Assembly: GCA_036419695.1 (NCBI GenBank)
Contig: CP143946.1
Span: forward strand, 3,094,001 to 3,158,000
Reading direction: 5' to 3'
From: [Clostridium] symbiosum
GTDB lineage: Bacteria; Bacillota; Clostridia; Lachnospirales; Lachnospiraceae
DNA length: 64,000 nucleotides
Part shown: in pieces, positions 8,113 to 16,103 of the stretch
Layout of the letters: every line of letters starts with the position of its first letter
Position numbering within the stretch: the first letter of the stretch is position 1
Position numbers and translations under genes: made by a program
The notes under the pieces: generated by a model
What the model was told of the DNA's origin: nothing
The model's database searches: none
Seen by the model: the letters and a program-made list of their open reading frames with translations, nothing else

Positions 8113-9474
8113 TCAGTCATTCCGGATTGCCGCTAACGGGCTCAGCTTCATCGCCCTGAGGGCCGGGAAGAATCCCGCAATCATACCGATCAATACGGCA
8201 AATCCGATTGATGCAAAGCCCAGCCACGGCGGTATCATCGACAGCTTGCTGGTCATTCCGTATAACAGGGCTCCTGCCAGGAATTTATTAATCAGGAAAG
8301 AGACTCCGTAGCTTAAGAGCACTCCGATTACACCCCCGACAAAACCGATAAATCCGGCCTCAATCAGAAACATGCTTCTGATATTTCCCATTGCGCATCC
8401 AAGCACCTTGATAACGCCTATCTCCTTGGTTCTCTCGTAGATAGACATCATCATCGTATTGGCTATACCGATGGCCGCTACAAAGAGAGAGACCGCCCCG
8501 ATGCCGCCGAGCACGGCCTGCACCATGTTGGACTGCTTCTGGGACTGCTCCAGCCACTCCATCTGGCTGTTTGCCTCGTACCCCATGTTGTTGATGGTCT
8601 TCTGGACCTCCACAACATTCTTCATATCGTCAACATTCACAGTGGCCTGTTCGTAGACAAAATAGTTGTACGGTTTGCCTTTTTTGTTGGTCGGCTGTCC
8701 CGGGATCGGATTTTTCTTAAAAATCTGCTTGAGCTGTGTTTTCAGCTTCTCGATATCGACGTAAATGCCGTAGCTGTATTCATTCCAGTCCTCCGGTCCG
8801 CCTTCCACCATTCCGGCGGTCTTCAGCATATATTTTTTCGGCGGCTTTGCCGGAGACGTCCCATCACCTCCGGACGGGTATTTCGACTGGTAATAGGCAT
8901 CGGTATCAAAGATCGTAAAGAGCGGTTTATTCATGAAATCCACATCGGGGCCCTTGCCCGTCCTGTAGTCAAATCCGTCCCCGGTCTTTGAATTATAAAA
9001 GTTCTGCGAAGCCATATTTCCGACCACCATCTCCAAATCCTGAGAGTCGGCGTCGGGAAGTTTTCCCTCACCCAGTTTGATGTCTTTCATGGCCGATAAG
9101 GGGATTCCAACTAACTGGACATTCCCCTCATAAACTCCCTGTTTCATAATCACATACATATTGAGTTTTGGGTAGGCGGAAACCACATGTGGGATCCGCT
9201 CAAACACTTTCATCGTATCATCCGTCATAAAGCTGTCTTCCGGATTGGTCTTATCACTGGAATTGCCGCGATCGTAATTGTAGATCCGGATCGCGGTCAG
9301 GCTCCCCGACGATTCATACTGCTCCATCGTGAACTTGTTCAGTCCAATTCCCAGAGAAATCATGACCACAATGGAAGCCGTACCAATCACAACCCCCAGA
9401 ACCGTAAGAAATGTCCTGAGTTTTCTCCGAAGCAGGCTGTTGACACTCATTGACAAAAGATCAAAGAATCTCAT
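8113..9474 (-). CDS. MacB/FtsX-type ABC transporter permease
   Basis: The 453-residue protein has the MacB topology. There is an N-terminal membrane helix (RRKLRTFLTVLGVVIGTASIVVMISLG, ~16-44), a large extracytoplasmic domain (~45-315), and three C-terminal helices with the FtsX motif (GAVSLFVAAIGIANTMMMSIYERTKEIGVIKVLG). It ends in PALRAMKLSPLAAIRND. Its start overlaps the end of the upstream gene by 14 bp. MacB-like permeases do mechanotransmission rather than substrate channelling. The partners here are the ATPase and a secreted protein encoded upstream. Confidence 0.88.
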   Translation of the reverse strand: MRFFDLLSMSVNSLLRRKLRTFLTVLGVVIGTASIVVMISLGIGLNKFTMEQYESSGSLTAIRIYNYDRGNSSDKTNPEDSFMTDDTMKVFERIPHVVSAYPKLNMYVIMKQGVYEGNVQLVGIPLSAMKDIKLGEGKLPDADSQDLEMVVGNMASQNFYNSKTGDGFDYRTGKGPDVDFMNKPLFTIFDTDAYYQSKYPSGGDGTSPAKPPKKYMLKTAGMVEGGPEDWNEYSYGIYVDIEKLKTQLKQIFKKNPIPGQPTNKKGKPYNYFVYEQATVNVDDMKNVVEVQKTINNMGYEANSQMEWLEQSQKQSNMVQAVLGGIGAVSLFVAAIGIANTMMMSIYERTKEIGVIKVLGCAMGNIRSMFLIEAGFIGFVGGVIGVLLSYGVSFLINKFLAGALLYGMTSKLSMIPPWLGFASIGFAVLIGMIAGFFPALRAMKLSPLAAIRND

Positions 9475-11308
9475 CGTCCATTCCTTCTTCCTGCGCCGCC
9501 TTCTTCTTTTTCCTGATTACAATTACCGTTGTGGCCGCAATGATAATAATAAGGGCGACGGCCGGGAATATCACTATCTTATACTTACCGAAGAAGGTCT
9601 GTTCCCCTTCCATGCCGTCCATCCCCTCCATGCCGTCGATGTTTCCCGCCTCCATATCTCCGAAGTCGTCCGACTCCTCATTGACATAGAGCATCATCTC
9701 CTTCTCAATCTCGGTCGCCAGTCCATTCTCATCCTCATATGAAATGATGATCTTCACTTTCCCGTCGTCCTCAGTCGGAGCCACACCGGTCACCATGGTA
9801 TCCAGATTGCCTGTCTCGCCCGGCTTGATATTGCCCACATAGGCGTCGGTCGTCTGGATGGAATCGGCCTCAAAACGCACCATGACATTGTAAAGCAGCA
9901 CCTTGCCGGTATTATTAATTCCAAACATTACGTTCGTCTCGGAGCCCACGCTGATACTGTCCGGCATGACCTCAATGGTACCCGTATTCAGCCTCGGTTC
10001 CTGTTTGATCGGAATCGATATCTTGACTTCTTCTTTGGCATTCTTGAACTCCGGGCTGTCATACTGTTCTTTAATTGTCATCGTATAGGACTTTTGGTTG
10101 GCCGTCGGCGATGATTTAAAAGTCATCTTTAAATCTGTCGTTGCACCGGGGGCCAATTGGTTTACCACCACGGAGGTGGAACCCGTATCTGATGTGAAAA
10201 CAGGGCTGCTCTCCACTTCCTCCGAAGCAAATGTAAACATGATGTTGCTGGATGTTACATTGGATGAGGCGTTCTTCATTGTGACATGAAGTTCAAAGGG
10301 CTGGCCCGCAAAAACGACATCCGGAACCGTGTAAAAGCTGTCTACGATGATTCTGGCCTTGGTTCTGTCCTCTTCCCCGGCGTCGGCGGAAAGCTCATCC
10401 TCATCCTTGCCCACTACCCTGACATAAAATACTTTATCGATCGGATCGATGAAATCGCCCCCGCTCTCTTCCCTGTACGAAATCTTATAATGGATTGGGA
10501 AGAAACCCGATTTGACTTCCTCTCTCACCGCCATGCTGTAAGGAACGGTGACTGTCTGCTCCGGATCCATGTCTCCCATGTACCGGAGGTAATTCCCTTC
10601 GTTAATATCAAACGGGAACTTCGTGATGTCGGGATCCAGCTGCATGTCTACGCGGACATCATAGACCTTTTTCAGGCCGCTGTTCCTTAAATTCACTCCA
10701 AAGTTCATCACCTGGGAATAGGCAGCGGACGGGGTGAACTGATTTTCACCGATTGCAAAATCGTAGTCCAGCTTTGTATTCTCATCCTCTTCCGTGGAAC
10801 CATCGTAGGCGGAAACCCAGATATTGACGCCTACTTCGATACTGTCGTCAATGATAAAAAACGCCTGGTAATAGCCTGCCGTCAAATCCCGTCTTAATTT
10901 ATAGCTCAGCGTAACGCTCTTGGAGGAACCCGGCTTTACATTGATGTCTTTTTCTTTAAACGTGGTGGAATCAGCCTCAAAGGGGAATGATTTGTCATAC
11001 CACCGGAGTTCTCCCTCGTCCGAGTCGTCGGCCTCACCGAACTGCCGCTCCATAATCCGCTCATATTCATAGGAGTTGGCCAGCCTGATCTTCTCTAAAT
11101 TGTTGTCTCCCTTTGTGCCCTTATTATGGATTGTCATCTTGATGGAAATCTTATTTCCCGCTTTTCCCTTCGGCACTTTACTCACTGTGATTGTATCGTC
11201 GTTAAACTGGTTCATATCCAGCATCTCCGCCGTCGCCACCTGCGTTCCCATCATTGCCAGCAGTACGACAATCAATGCAATCACCGGCACTCTCTTCCAC
11301 ATTTTCAT
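9461..11308 (-). CDS. Secreted, C-terminally membrane-anchored beta-domain protein (COG1361-like) of an ABC export locus
   Basis: The 615-residue protein has an N-terminal signal peptide (RVPVIALIVVLLAMMGTQVATA). A long extracellular region of repeated Ig/CARDB-like beta domains follows (segments such as KISIKMTIHNKGT, FELHVTMKNASS, VMFGINNTGKVLLYNVMVRFE). An acidic linker with a DGMEGMDGMEG repeat leads to a C-terminal helix (YKIVIFPAVALIIIIAATTVIVI) and a basic tail. COG1361-type proteins commonly sit between a MacB-like ATPase and permease in Firmicutes. Their role may parallel the MacA adaptor. The start overlaps the ATPase stop by ATGA. Confidence 0.8.
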   Translation of the reverse strand: MKMWKRVPVIALIVVLLAMMGTQVATAEMLDMNQFNDDTITVSKVPKGKAGNKISIKMTIHNKGTKGDNNLEKIRLANSYEYERIMERQFGEADDSDEGELRWYDKSFPFEADSTTFKEKDINVKPGSSKSVTLSYKLRRDLTAGYYQAFFIIDDSIEVGVNIWVSAYDGSTEEDENTKLDYDFAIGENQFTPSAAYSQVMNFGVNLRNSGLKKVYDVRVDMQLDPDITKFPFDINEGNYLRYMGDMDPEQTVTVPYSMAVREEVKSGFFPIHYKISYREESGGDFIDPIDKVFYVRVVGKDEDELSADAGEEDRTKARIIVDSFYTVPDVVFAGQPFELHVTMKNASSNVTSSNIMFTFASEEVESSPVFTSDTGSTSVVVNQLAPGATTDLKMTFKSSPTANQKSYTMTIKEQYDSPEFKNAKEEVKISIPIKQEPRLNTGTIEVMPDSISVGSETNVMFGINNTGKVLLYNVMVRFEADSIQTTDAYVGNIKPGETGNLDTMVTGVAPTEDDGKVKIIISYEDENGLATEIEKEMMLYVNEESDDFGDMEAGNIDGMEGMDGMEGEQTFFGKYKIVIFPAVALIIIIAATTVIVIRKKKKAAQEEGMDDEIL

Positions 11309-12072
11309 TCAGTCTTTTCCTCCCCGTCTTCCGTATCACCACCGGCACGCTGGTGATTTTCTTCTATCTTTACGATCTTTCCGTCGATAATATGAAATAT
11401 TCTGTCTGCATATGTAGCCAGGTGGTCGTCGTGGGTAACCATGACAAGCGTCTGGTTGTGTTCCCGCACGATTTTCTGCATCAGCTTCAACACCTCCATC
11501 GTCGTCCTGGAATCCAGGTTTCCCGTCGGCTCATCGGCAAAGATGATCTGGGGATGCACCACCAGCGCCCTGGCGATTCCGACCCTCTGCTGCTGGCCGC
11601 CCGACATCTGGTTCGGCATATGGTTGCCCACCTTATCAAGGCCTACCAGATCAAGGTACTTTTTCGCCCGCTCGATTCTTTTCTTTTTGCCAATTCCCTG
11701 AAAGGAAAGGGGCAGAGCGATGTTCTCCACCGCATTCATCGTATTTAAAAGGTTATAGGACTGGAAGATGAATCCGACCCGCTCCCGTCTGAAGGATACC
11801 AGCTGGTTTTCATTCAGCTTCTCAATATGCTTTCCCGCGATGACTATCTCGCCTTTCGTCGGCTTCTCAAGACCCGCCAGCATATTCAACAGAGTCGATT
11901 TACCGGAACCGGACGTTCCGACTATCGCGCAGAATTCTCCCTTATACATTGTAAAATCAACACCGTTCAGGGCGTATACTTTCGTCTCACCAACGCGGTA
12001 GACCTTGTATAAATTCTTCACCTGTATGGCGGGAATCTTCTCTTTTACAAGTTCTTCATGGCTAAGTTCCAC
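11305..12072 (-). CDS. MacB/LolD-type ABC transporter ATPase
   Basis: The 255-residue ATPase has Walker A GTSGSGKST (52-60), a Q-loop FIFQSYNLL, signature MSGGQQQRVGIARAL, Walker B IIFADEPTGNLD and the H-loop VTHD. This is the pattern of the LolD/FtsE/MacB class. The start is GTG at 12072, placed 7 nt after AGGAGG. The nearby ATG at 12074 is in a different frame and leads only to a short false ORF. It is the first gene of a tightly overlapping operon with the secreted COG1361-like protein and the permease. Confidence 0.9.
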   Translation of the reverse strand: MELSHEELVKEKIPAIQVKNLYKVYRVGETKVYALNGVDFTMYKGEFCAIVGTSGSGKSTLLNMLAGLEKPTKGEIVIAGKHIEKLNENQLVSFRRERVGFIFQSYNLLNTMNAVENIALPLSFQGIGKKKRIERAKKYLDLVGLDKVGNHMPNQMSGGQQQRVGIARALVVHPQIIFADEPTGNLDSRTTMEVLKLMQKIVREHNQTLVMVTHDDHLATYADRIFHIIDGKIVKIEENHQRAGGDTEDGEEKTE

Positions 12073-12263
12073 ATTGTTTCCTCCTGTGTCATATCCTGGT
12101 TTTGCTGTTCTATATTATTATACATAATAGACTCCCATTGTCCCACCTCATTTTTCTTAAAGTTCCTTAAAGATTTCTTACGCGGGAGGCGGCAGAAATC
12201 CGTTAAAACCGTTGAGGTTGTTACTAACACAATCTTATAATATCTGTTACATTCAGCTCACTC

Positions 12264-12518
12264 TCAAAAGCATATATATAGCAGCAAGCTCACTTTAACT
12301 ACTAGGTCAATCAAGAACATTTCTATTGCAGAAAGAGAAAACGTTATTGTTTCATATTCTAATCCCTTTTCACATTCAACCTTATAATACAAATAAATAT
12401 TCCTATCACCATTAATCTCTTTTCTAAGCTTCTACTGCATACACTTAATTTCGTTGGAAACATTATGCCTCTTAGCACACATCAAAGCCTCTTTTTTTAT
12501 ATCCAGTAAAGACCTCAT
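12264..12518 (-). pseudogene. Small ORF interrupted by an in-frame TAG
   Basis: An ATG at 12518 follows GGAGAGGAG at good spacing. It opens a reading frame of 28 codons (MRSLLDIKKEALMCAKRHNV...) that stops at TAG (12432-12434). The same frame then continues for another 56 codons (LRKEINGDRNIYLYYKVECEKG...) to TGA at 12264-12266. The strong ribosome site and the coding-like character on both sides of the stop suggest a once intact gene of about 84 codons. I do not recognise the family. Read-through is possible but unlikely. Confidence 0.45.
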
Positions 12519-12955
12519 AAATTACTCCTCTCCATTTTTCCCAAGAAACCAAACACTCCAAGAAAATCCTCCTCAAATAACACATATAAATTTCGGCATA
12601 TTATAGAATATAAATAGAAGGCCAAACAACATCGTAAGAAAAACAACTATCTCTCAACACCCCTTAACTTTGTACTTATTTTAATATTCAAGATATTAAT
12701 GAGAGCTAAATGAAGCAGGATCTGAGTGATTTTATGAATAATCCGATATTCTTCAATGAATTGTCTTTGTTTTACTCACACAGACTTCTTTTTTATTCAG
12801 CTCACCTTTATTAAACTATTTTTTTATAATTATCTTTTGCTTCACTGCTATTTTTCCCGATTATCTGACCAATAAAATGAATACGAAAGGGAAGTCCTCA
12901 ACTCACTAGTTTTCTGTGGAGGAACACTCTCCTGGCAAGAATGTAGTTCCGCCGT
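12519..12955. other. AT-rich interval without recognised genes
   Basis: Low-GC sequence with no ORF of convincing length on either strand. It has the appearance of decayed DNA. Confidence 0.4.
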
Positions 12956-12961
12956 AGTGCT

Positions 12962-13082
12962 GAACTGCCGATTTCCAGGGGCTTTAGCCCTTGTGCGAGG
13001 AAATCGGCAGTTCTACCTTCAGTGACCAGAATTTATGGCATATGCCATGAATTCTACAGAGTGGCGACTTTGTCGACACTCT
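12962..13082. other. Cluster of three consecutive hairpins (possible structured RNA)
   Basis: Three inverted repeats follow each other without gaps. GAACTGCCGATTTCC pairs with GGAAATCGGCAGTTC (12962-13013), with an inner AGGGGCTTTAGCCCTT loop. A near-perfect 28-bp palindrome lies at 13028-13055 (AGAATTTATGGCAT/ATGCCATGAATTCT). AGAGTGGCGAC/GTCGACACTCT lies at 13058-13082. Together with the terminator at 13086 they form a compact structured block. Confidence 0.5.
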
Positions 13083-13085
13083 AAA

Positions 13086-13109
13086 GGCGGCAGGAAAATC
13101 CCTGCCGCC
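13086..13109 (-). terminator. Hairpin after the ribbon-helix-helix gene
   Basis: GGCGGCAGG and CCTGCCGCC form a 9-bp GC stem only 5 bp downstream of the stop codon at 13114. The T run is short on both strands, so its efficiency is uncertain. Confidence 0.55.
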
Positions 13110-13113
13110 TTAT

Positions 13114-13275
13114 CTATTCTATCTTCCCATGCTGCTTCTCATGTTCCGCAATCGCCTGTCTGATCAGATACAGGACTTCTCCGTTGATGGAGCGTCCCTC
13201 GTATTCCGCCAGAATCGTCAGCTTCCGGTGCGTATTTTCATCTATTCTCAATCCAAGATGTTTATTCTTTTCCAT
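13114..13275 (-). CDS. Arc/CopG-type ribbon-helix-helix protein (53 aa)
   Basis: A short gene read directly from the minus strand. The ATG at 13275 follows GGAGGAAAAAAAC, and the product begins MEKNKHLGLRIDENTHRKL and ends EKQHGKIE. A single beta strand (HLGLRID) is followed by two amphipathic helices (ENTHRKLTILAEYEG and SINGEVLYLIRQAIAEHE), the fold of Arc/MetJ-type DNA-binding dimers. No toxin partner is visible next to it. Three AAGTAC repeats lie just upstream of its start and are the likely operator, implying autoregulation. Confidence 0.75.
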   Translation of the reverse strand: MEKNKHLGLRIDENTHRKLTILAEYEGRSINGEVLYLIRQAIAEHEKQHGKIE

Positions 13276-13301
13276 GTTTTTTTCCTCCAAAGTTTAATAT
13301 C

Positions 13302-13359
13302 AAGTACATTTTAAGTACGTTTTATGATACAATGTTGCAAATGGACTTATTTTAAGTAC
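13302..13359. promoter_or_regulatory. AAGTAC direct repeats, probable RHH operator
   Basis: AAGTAC occurs at 13302-13307, 13313-13318 and 13354-13359. The first two are spaced exactly 11 bp apart (one helical turn), as in AAGTACATTTTAAGTACGT. They lie 27 bp upstream of the RHH start codon. Short direct repeats one turn apart are a known binding mode for RHH proteins; the assignment is inferred. Confidence 0.55.
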
Positions 13360-13458
13360 ACAATATTTTCCCTGTTTTGGCCATAAAATATTTTCCAATA
13401 TTTACCAGTGAAAATAGGGGAACACAGTGATATTCTTTAAAGTAGGGAGGAAAAGAGT

Positions 13459-13650
13459 ATGAAGAGGAACCATATAAAAAATAATCTTATTTATTATTGG
13501 TCTGTCCTTGATGTTTTTTTAACCGGACTCTCCGGCTATATCATCCATTTTATTAAAACAGGAAAATTACCTCAAAAAAGGACAAGATATAGCCAAAATG
13601 AAATACTGAATGAACTGAAAAAAATTGCGGAGGAAGCAGATAAACAATAG
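13459..13650 (+). CDS. Small single-span membrane protein, family copy 1 (63 aa)
   Basis: The start follows AGGGAGGAAAAG. The product begins MKRNHIKNNLIYYWSVLDVF, has one hydrophobic span (about 11-32, ending IIHFIKTGK), and a charged helical tail (SQNEILNELKKIAEEADKQ). It is clearly related to the protein at 14630: both have MKR, NN(L/I)xYY, a D(V/V)xxTG core, IIH at the end of the span, and an acidic-basic tail. The family is not one I can name. It lies divergent from the RHH gene, so the AAGTAC repeats may control both. Confidence 0.6.
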   Translation: MKRNHIKNNLIYYWSVLDVFLTGLSGYIIHFIKTGKLPQKRTRYSQNEILNELKKIAEEADKQ

Positions 13651-13767
13651 CCGTCTGCCCTGTTGTCCCTGTTTTTCAGGTTTCATACTTTCCCGGCTGC
13701 CTGTGCTGAACTTTCAGGCTGGAAGCTCGTAAATCCTAGCACATACAAATGAAAAGGGGGTAACATT

Positions 13768-13992
13768 ATGAATATAGAAGAAATCTACTCCTGGTACGCA
13801 ACCGGACCGCGCGAAGAGATCGCCGGCAACCATGCTCCTACCAATGCAGAAAAAAAACTGATAGAAATGATGCACGCCCATCCTGATGGGGAAGTCATGG
13901 AGACGCTCCTGGTGGATGTAATCGCCGATTGGGAGGAGTACGGCTTCAGGGGCGGCTACCTGATGGCCTTAGGACTCCTCACAGCTAAATAA
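13768..13992 (+). CDS. Small hypothetical acidic protein (74 aa)
   Basis: The start follows AAAAGGGGGTAAC. The soluble 74-residue protein MNIEEIYSWYATGPREE... is predicted to be mostly helical, ending DWEEYGFRGGYLMALGLLTAK. The terminal GFxxGYxMAL pattern recalls small clostridial proteins of the DUF6809 type, but this is only an impression. It is followed by a very strong terminator. No partner function is evident. Confidence 0.55.
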   Translation: MNIEEIYSWYATGPREEIAGNHAPTNAEKKLIEMMHAHPDGEVMETLLVDVIADWEEYGFRGGYLMALGLLTAK

Positions 13993-14001
13993 TCAGGGGC
14001 G

Positions 14002-14043
14002 GGGAGAGCCGAAAACCGGCAGATGCCGGTTCTCGGCTCTCCC
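14002..14043 (+). terminator. Strong Rho-independent-type hairpin
   Basis: GGGAGAGCCGAAAACCGGC pairs almost perfectly with GCCGGTTCTCGGCTCTCCC around a 4-nt loop, 10 bp after the stop codon of the small gene. Confidence 0.8.
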
Positions 14044-14235
14044 TAAAATCTATATTTTCGATTTCCTTCGTTCTCCCATGCAGATATCGCAACTTTTCTT
14101 TCATCATCAAACCATCCGTACCGGAATCTTCATTCCACTTTGCTTTTTGCCAGTTTTTTCCTTTCTGAATTTCCGTTCCAGATTTCCTTTTCCGGAATCT
14201 GCCTGCGAAAAAGGCAGCCCACGCTTCAGGCTGCC

Positions 14236-14439
14236 CTATCTTTTTCCTCTGCCCAAGATATAATCCGCGCTCACACCGTACAAGTCGCACAATTTCAGCA
14301 GATGTCGGATCGGCAGTTCCGACGCTCCCCTCTCATACCTCGCGTACATTGTCTGACTGGTGCCCAGATAATCGGCAACCATCTGCTGTGTCATGTCGCA
14401 GTCCTCTCTCAGGTCTTTGATAATTTTTACATATTCCAT
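14236..14439 (-). CDS. XRE-family helix-turn-helix regulator (67 aa)
   Basis: This is a stand-alone HTH_3 domain. MTQQMVADYLGTSQTMYARYERGASELPIRHLLKLCDLYGVSADYILG contains the full five-helix Cro/C1 fold. A GGGGA ribosome site precedes the ATG. Its divergent upstream region carries two copies of an 18-bp palindrome, so it likely represses itself and the small membrane protein gene at 14630. Confidence 0.85.
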   Translation of the reverse strand: MEYVKIIKDLREDCDMTQQMVADYLGTSQTMYARYERGASELPIRHLLKLCDLYGVSADYILGRGKR

Positions 14440-14475
14440 AATTCCATTATCCCCTTTGGTGAAAAAAGAATAACA

Positions 14476-14518
14476 TAGTAAACATATTTACTATTGATTT
14501 TAGTACATATATTTACTA
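14476..14518. promoter_or_regulatory. Twin 18-bp palindromic operators for the XRE regulator
   Basis: TAGTAAACATATTTACTA (14476-14493) and TAGTACATATATTTACTA (14501-14518) are near-perfect palindromes with centres 25 bp apart. They lie in the divergent promoter region between the XRE gene and the small membrane protein gene. Confidence 0.7.
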
Positions 14519-14629
14519 AACTATTTTCTATAAGGAGGGTATAAGCTGACTGCGGTTAATCTACGGACTGCGATTTTGCCGTATCATCCATTTATATACC
14601 GTGTTTACGCAAAAACAGGAGGAGAAAAA

Positions 14630-14857
14630 ATGAAACGTAAATGGCACCAGTTTAAAAACAATATTCTGTATTATTTATCGGCCGCTGATGTTGTTGTAAC
14701 CGGCTTTGTTTTTCACATCATTCACATTGTGACAAAACGAAAAAAGCCTACAATGATGTCTGAAGAAATGCTGGAGGAATTAGAAAGGCTTGTGGAAGAA
14801 GACAGACAGTCCAGGAAAAAAAATGCCCCCGCCGGAGAATCCGAACCAAAAGGATAA
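14630..14857 (+). CDS. Small single-span membrane protein, family copy 2 (75 aa)
   Basis: I choose the ATG at 14630 because AGGAGG lies 6 nt before it and the protein then begins MKRKWHQFKNNILYYL like copy 1. An in-frame ATG at 14576 has no ribosome site. One hydrophobic span (~14-34, VVVTGFVFHIIHIV) is followed by a charged tail (MSEEMLEELERLVEED). Its promoter overlaps the XRE operators. Function is unknown. Such small proteins with a cytoplasmic coiled tail can be toxins, membrane-stress peptides or partners of larger complexes. Confidence 0.6.
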   Translation: MKRKWHQFKNNILYYLSAADVVVTGFVFHIIHIVTKRKKPTMMSEEMLEELERLVEEDRQSRKKNAPAGESEPKG

Positions 14858-15141
14858 GACGCCGGAGCGCCTCTGAAAAACGCTTGCCCTGAGGCGCTGC
14901 CGGGTGGCTGGCCGCAGACTGATTTACCGTTACTGCCGGACTTTCCAAAAACTGCGTACGGCTTATAAAAAGCTTTGTATTCCCGTACTTCTCCTCCCCG
15001 CCTATTTGTTCAATCATACTACAGAACCATTTAAAAGAAAATGCTCCATAAAAGGACCCGAATACAAAGTATCAGGGACGCAGCGCCGCACTGTGTTCCA
15101 TTTTTTTTACAAAACCTATGGTAATCTGACCTGAAATGCTA

Positions 15142-15147
15142 TATAAT
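15142..15147 (+). promoter_or_regulatory. Putative pyrB promoter -10 box
   Basis: TATAAT lies 33 bp before the pyrB ATG, with AAAAAAGGAG between. The -35 region is weak. No attenuator hairpin or PyrR-binding element is apparent in the short leader. Confidence 0.45.
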
Positions 15148-15179
15148 ATTTTTCAAAAAGCATAAAAAAGGAGAGCCAA

Positions 15180-16103
15180 ATGAGACATTTGTTAAATCCC
15201 TTAGATTTTTCTGTCGAGGAGATCGAGCTGCTGCTTGATCTGGCTTCTGACATTGAGAAGAACCCCGGCAGGTACGCCCACGTATGTGACGGCAAAAAGA
15301 TAGCAACACTGTTTTACGAGCCAAGCACCAGAACACGTTTAAGCTTTGAAGCGGCAATGTTAAACCTGGGAGGCAGCGTATTAGGTTTTGCTTCCGCCGA
15401 TTCCAGTTCTGCTGCCAAGGGCGAAAGTGTTTCTGATACAATCCGGGTTATTTCCTGCTTTGCAGATATATGCGCCATGCGTCATCCCAAAGAAGGCGCC
15501 CCTATGGTAGCTTCTACCAAATCTTCTATTCCAGTTATCAATGCCGGCGACGGCGGCCATCAGCATCCCACCCAGACATTAACCGATCTCATGACAATCC
15601 GCTCTTTAAAAGGAAGAATTGACAATCTGACGGTCGGACTCTGCGGTGACCTGAAGTTCGGGCGTACGGTCCATTCGTTGATTAACGCCCTGGTCCGCTA
15701 TACCGGAATCCGCTTCGTGCTGATTTCCCCGCCGGAGCTGCGCGTGCCGGAATACATCCGCGAGGATGTGCTGGACGCAAACCATGTTGAATACAGGGAG
15801 CTCGAGAACCTGGACGACGCAATGCCCGAACTGGACATCCTCTATATGACCAGAGTCCAGAAGGAGCGCTTCTTCAACGAGGAAGATTACATCCGCATGA
15901 AGGACTGCTATATCCTCGACAAGAAGAAGATGGATCTCGCAAAAGACGATATGTTTGTCCTGCACCCTCTTCCCAGGGTAAATGAAATCTCCGTGGAAGT
16001 AGACGACGACCCGCGCGCCGCTTATTTTAAGCAGGTGCAGTACGGAGTGTATGTGAGGATGGCATTGATTATGACATTACTGGAGGTGGAGAAACCATGT
16101 TAA
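15180..16103 (+). CDS. pyrB: Aspartate carbamoyltransferase catalytic subunit
   Basis: Catalyses carbamoyl phosphate plus aspartate to N-carbamoylaspartate, the committed step of pyrimidine synthesis. The 307 residues are the usual length. EPSTRTRLSF at 47-56 is the carbamoyl-phosphate motif; HPTQTLTDL and HPLPRVNEI are also present. It overlaps pyrI by 7 bp, giving coupled synthesis of catalytic and regulatory chains. No other pyr genes are adjacent. Confidence 0.97.
   Translation: MRHLLNPLDFSVEEIELLLDLASDIEKNPGRYAHVCDGKKIATLFYEPSTRTRLSFEAAMLNLGGSVLGFASADSSSAAKGESVSDTIRVISCFADICAMRHPKEGAPMVASTKSSIPVINAGDGGHQHPTQTLTDLMTIRSLKGRIDNLTVGLCGDLKFGRTVHSLINALVRYTGIRFVLISPPELRVPEYIREDVLDANHVEYRELENLDDAMPELDILYMTRVQKERFFNEEDYIRMKDCYILDKKKMDLAKDDMFVLHPLPRVNEISVEVDDDPRAAYFKQVQYGVYVRMALIMTLLEVEKPC

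Noticed and set aside
12045..12230. 61-aa ORF starting before the ABC ATPase gene
   Set aside because: It reads out of frame over the ribosome site and GTG start of the ATPase and has no ribosome site of its own.
13985..14290. 101-aa minus-strand ORF downstream of the XRE gene
   Set aside because: It overlaps the XRE coding region and a terminator, with no ribosome site.
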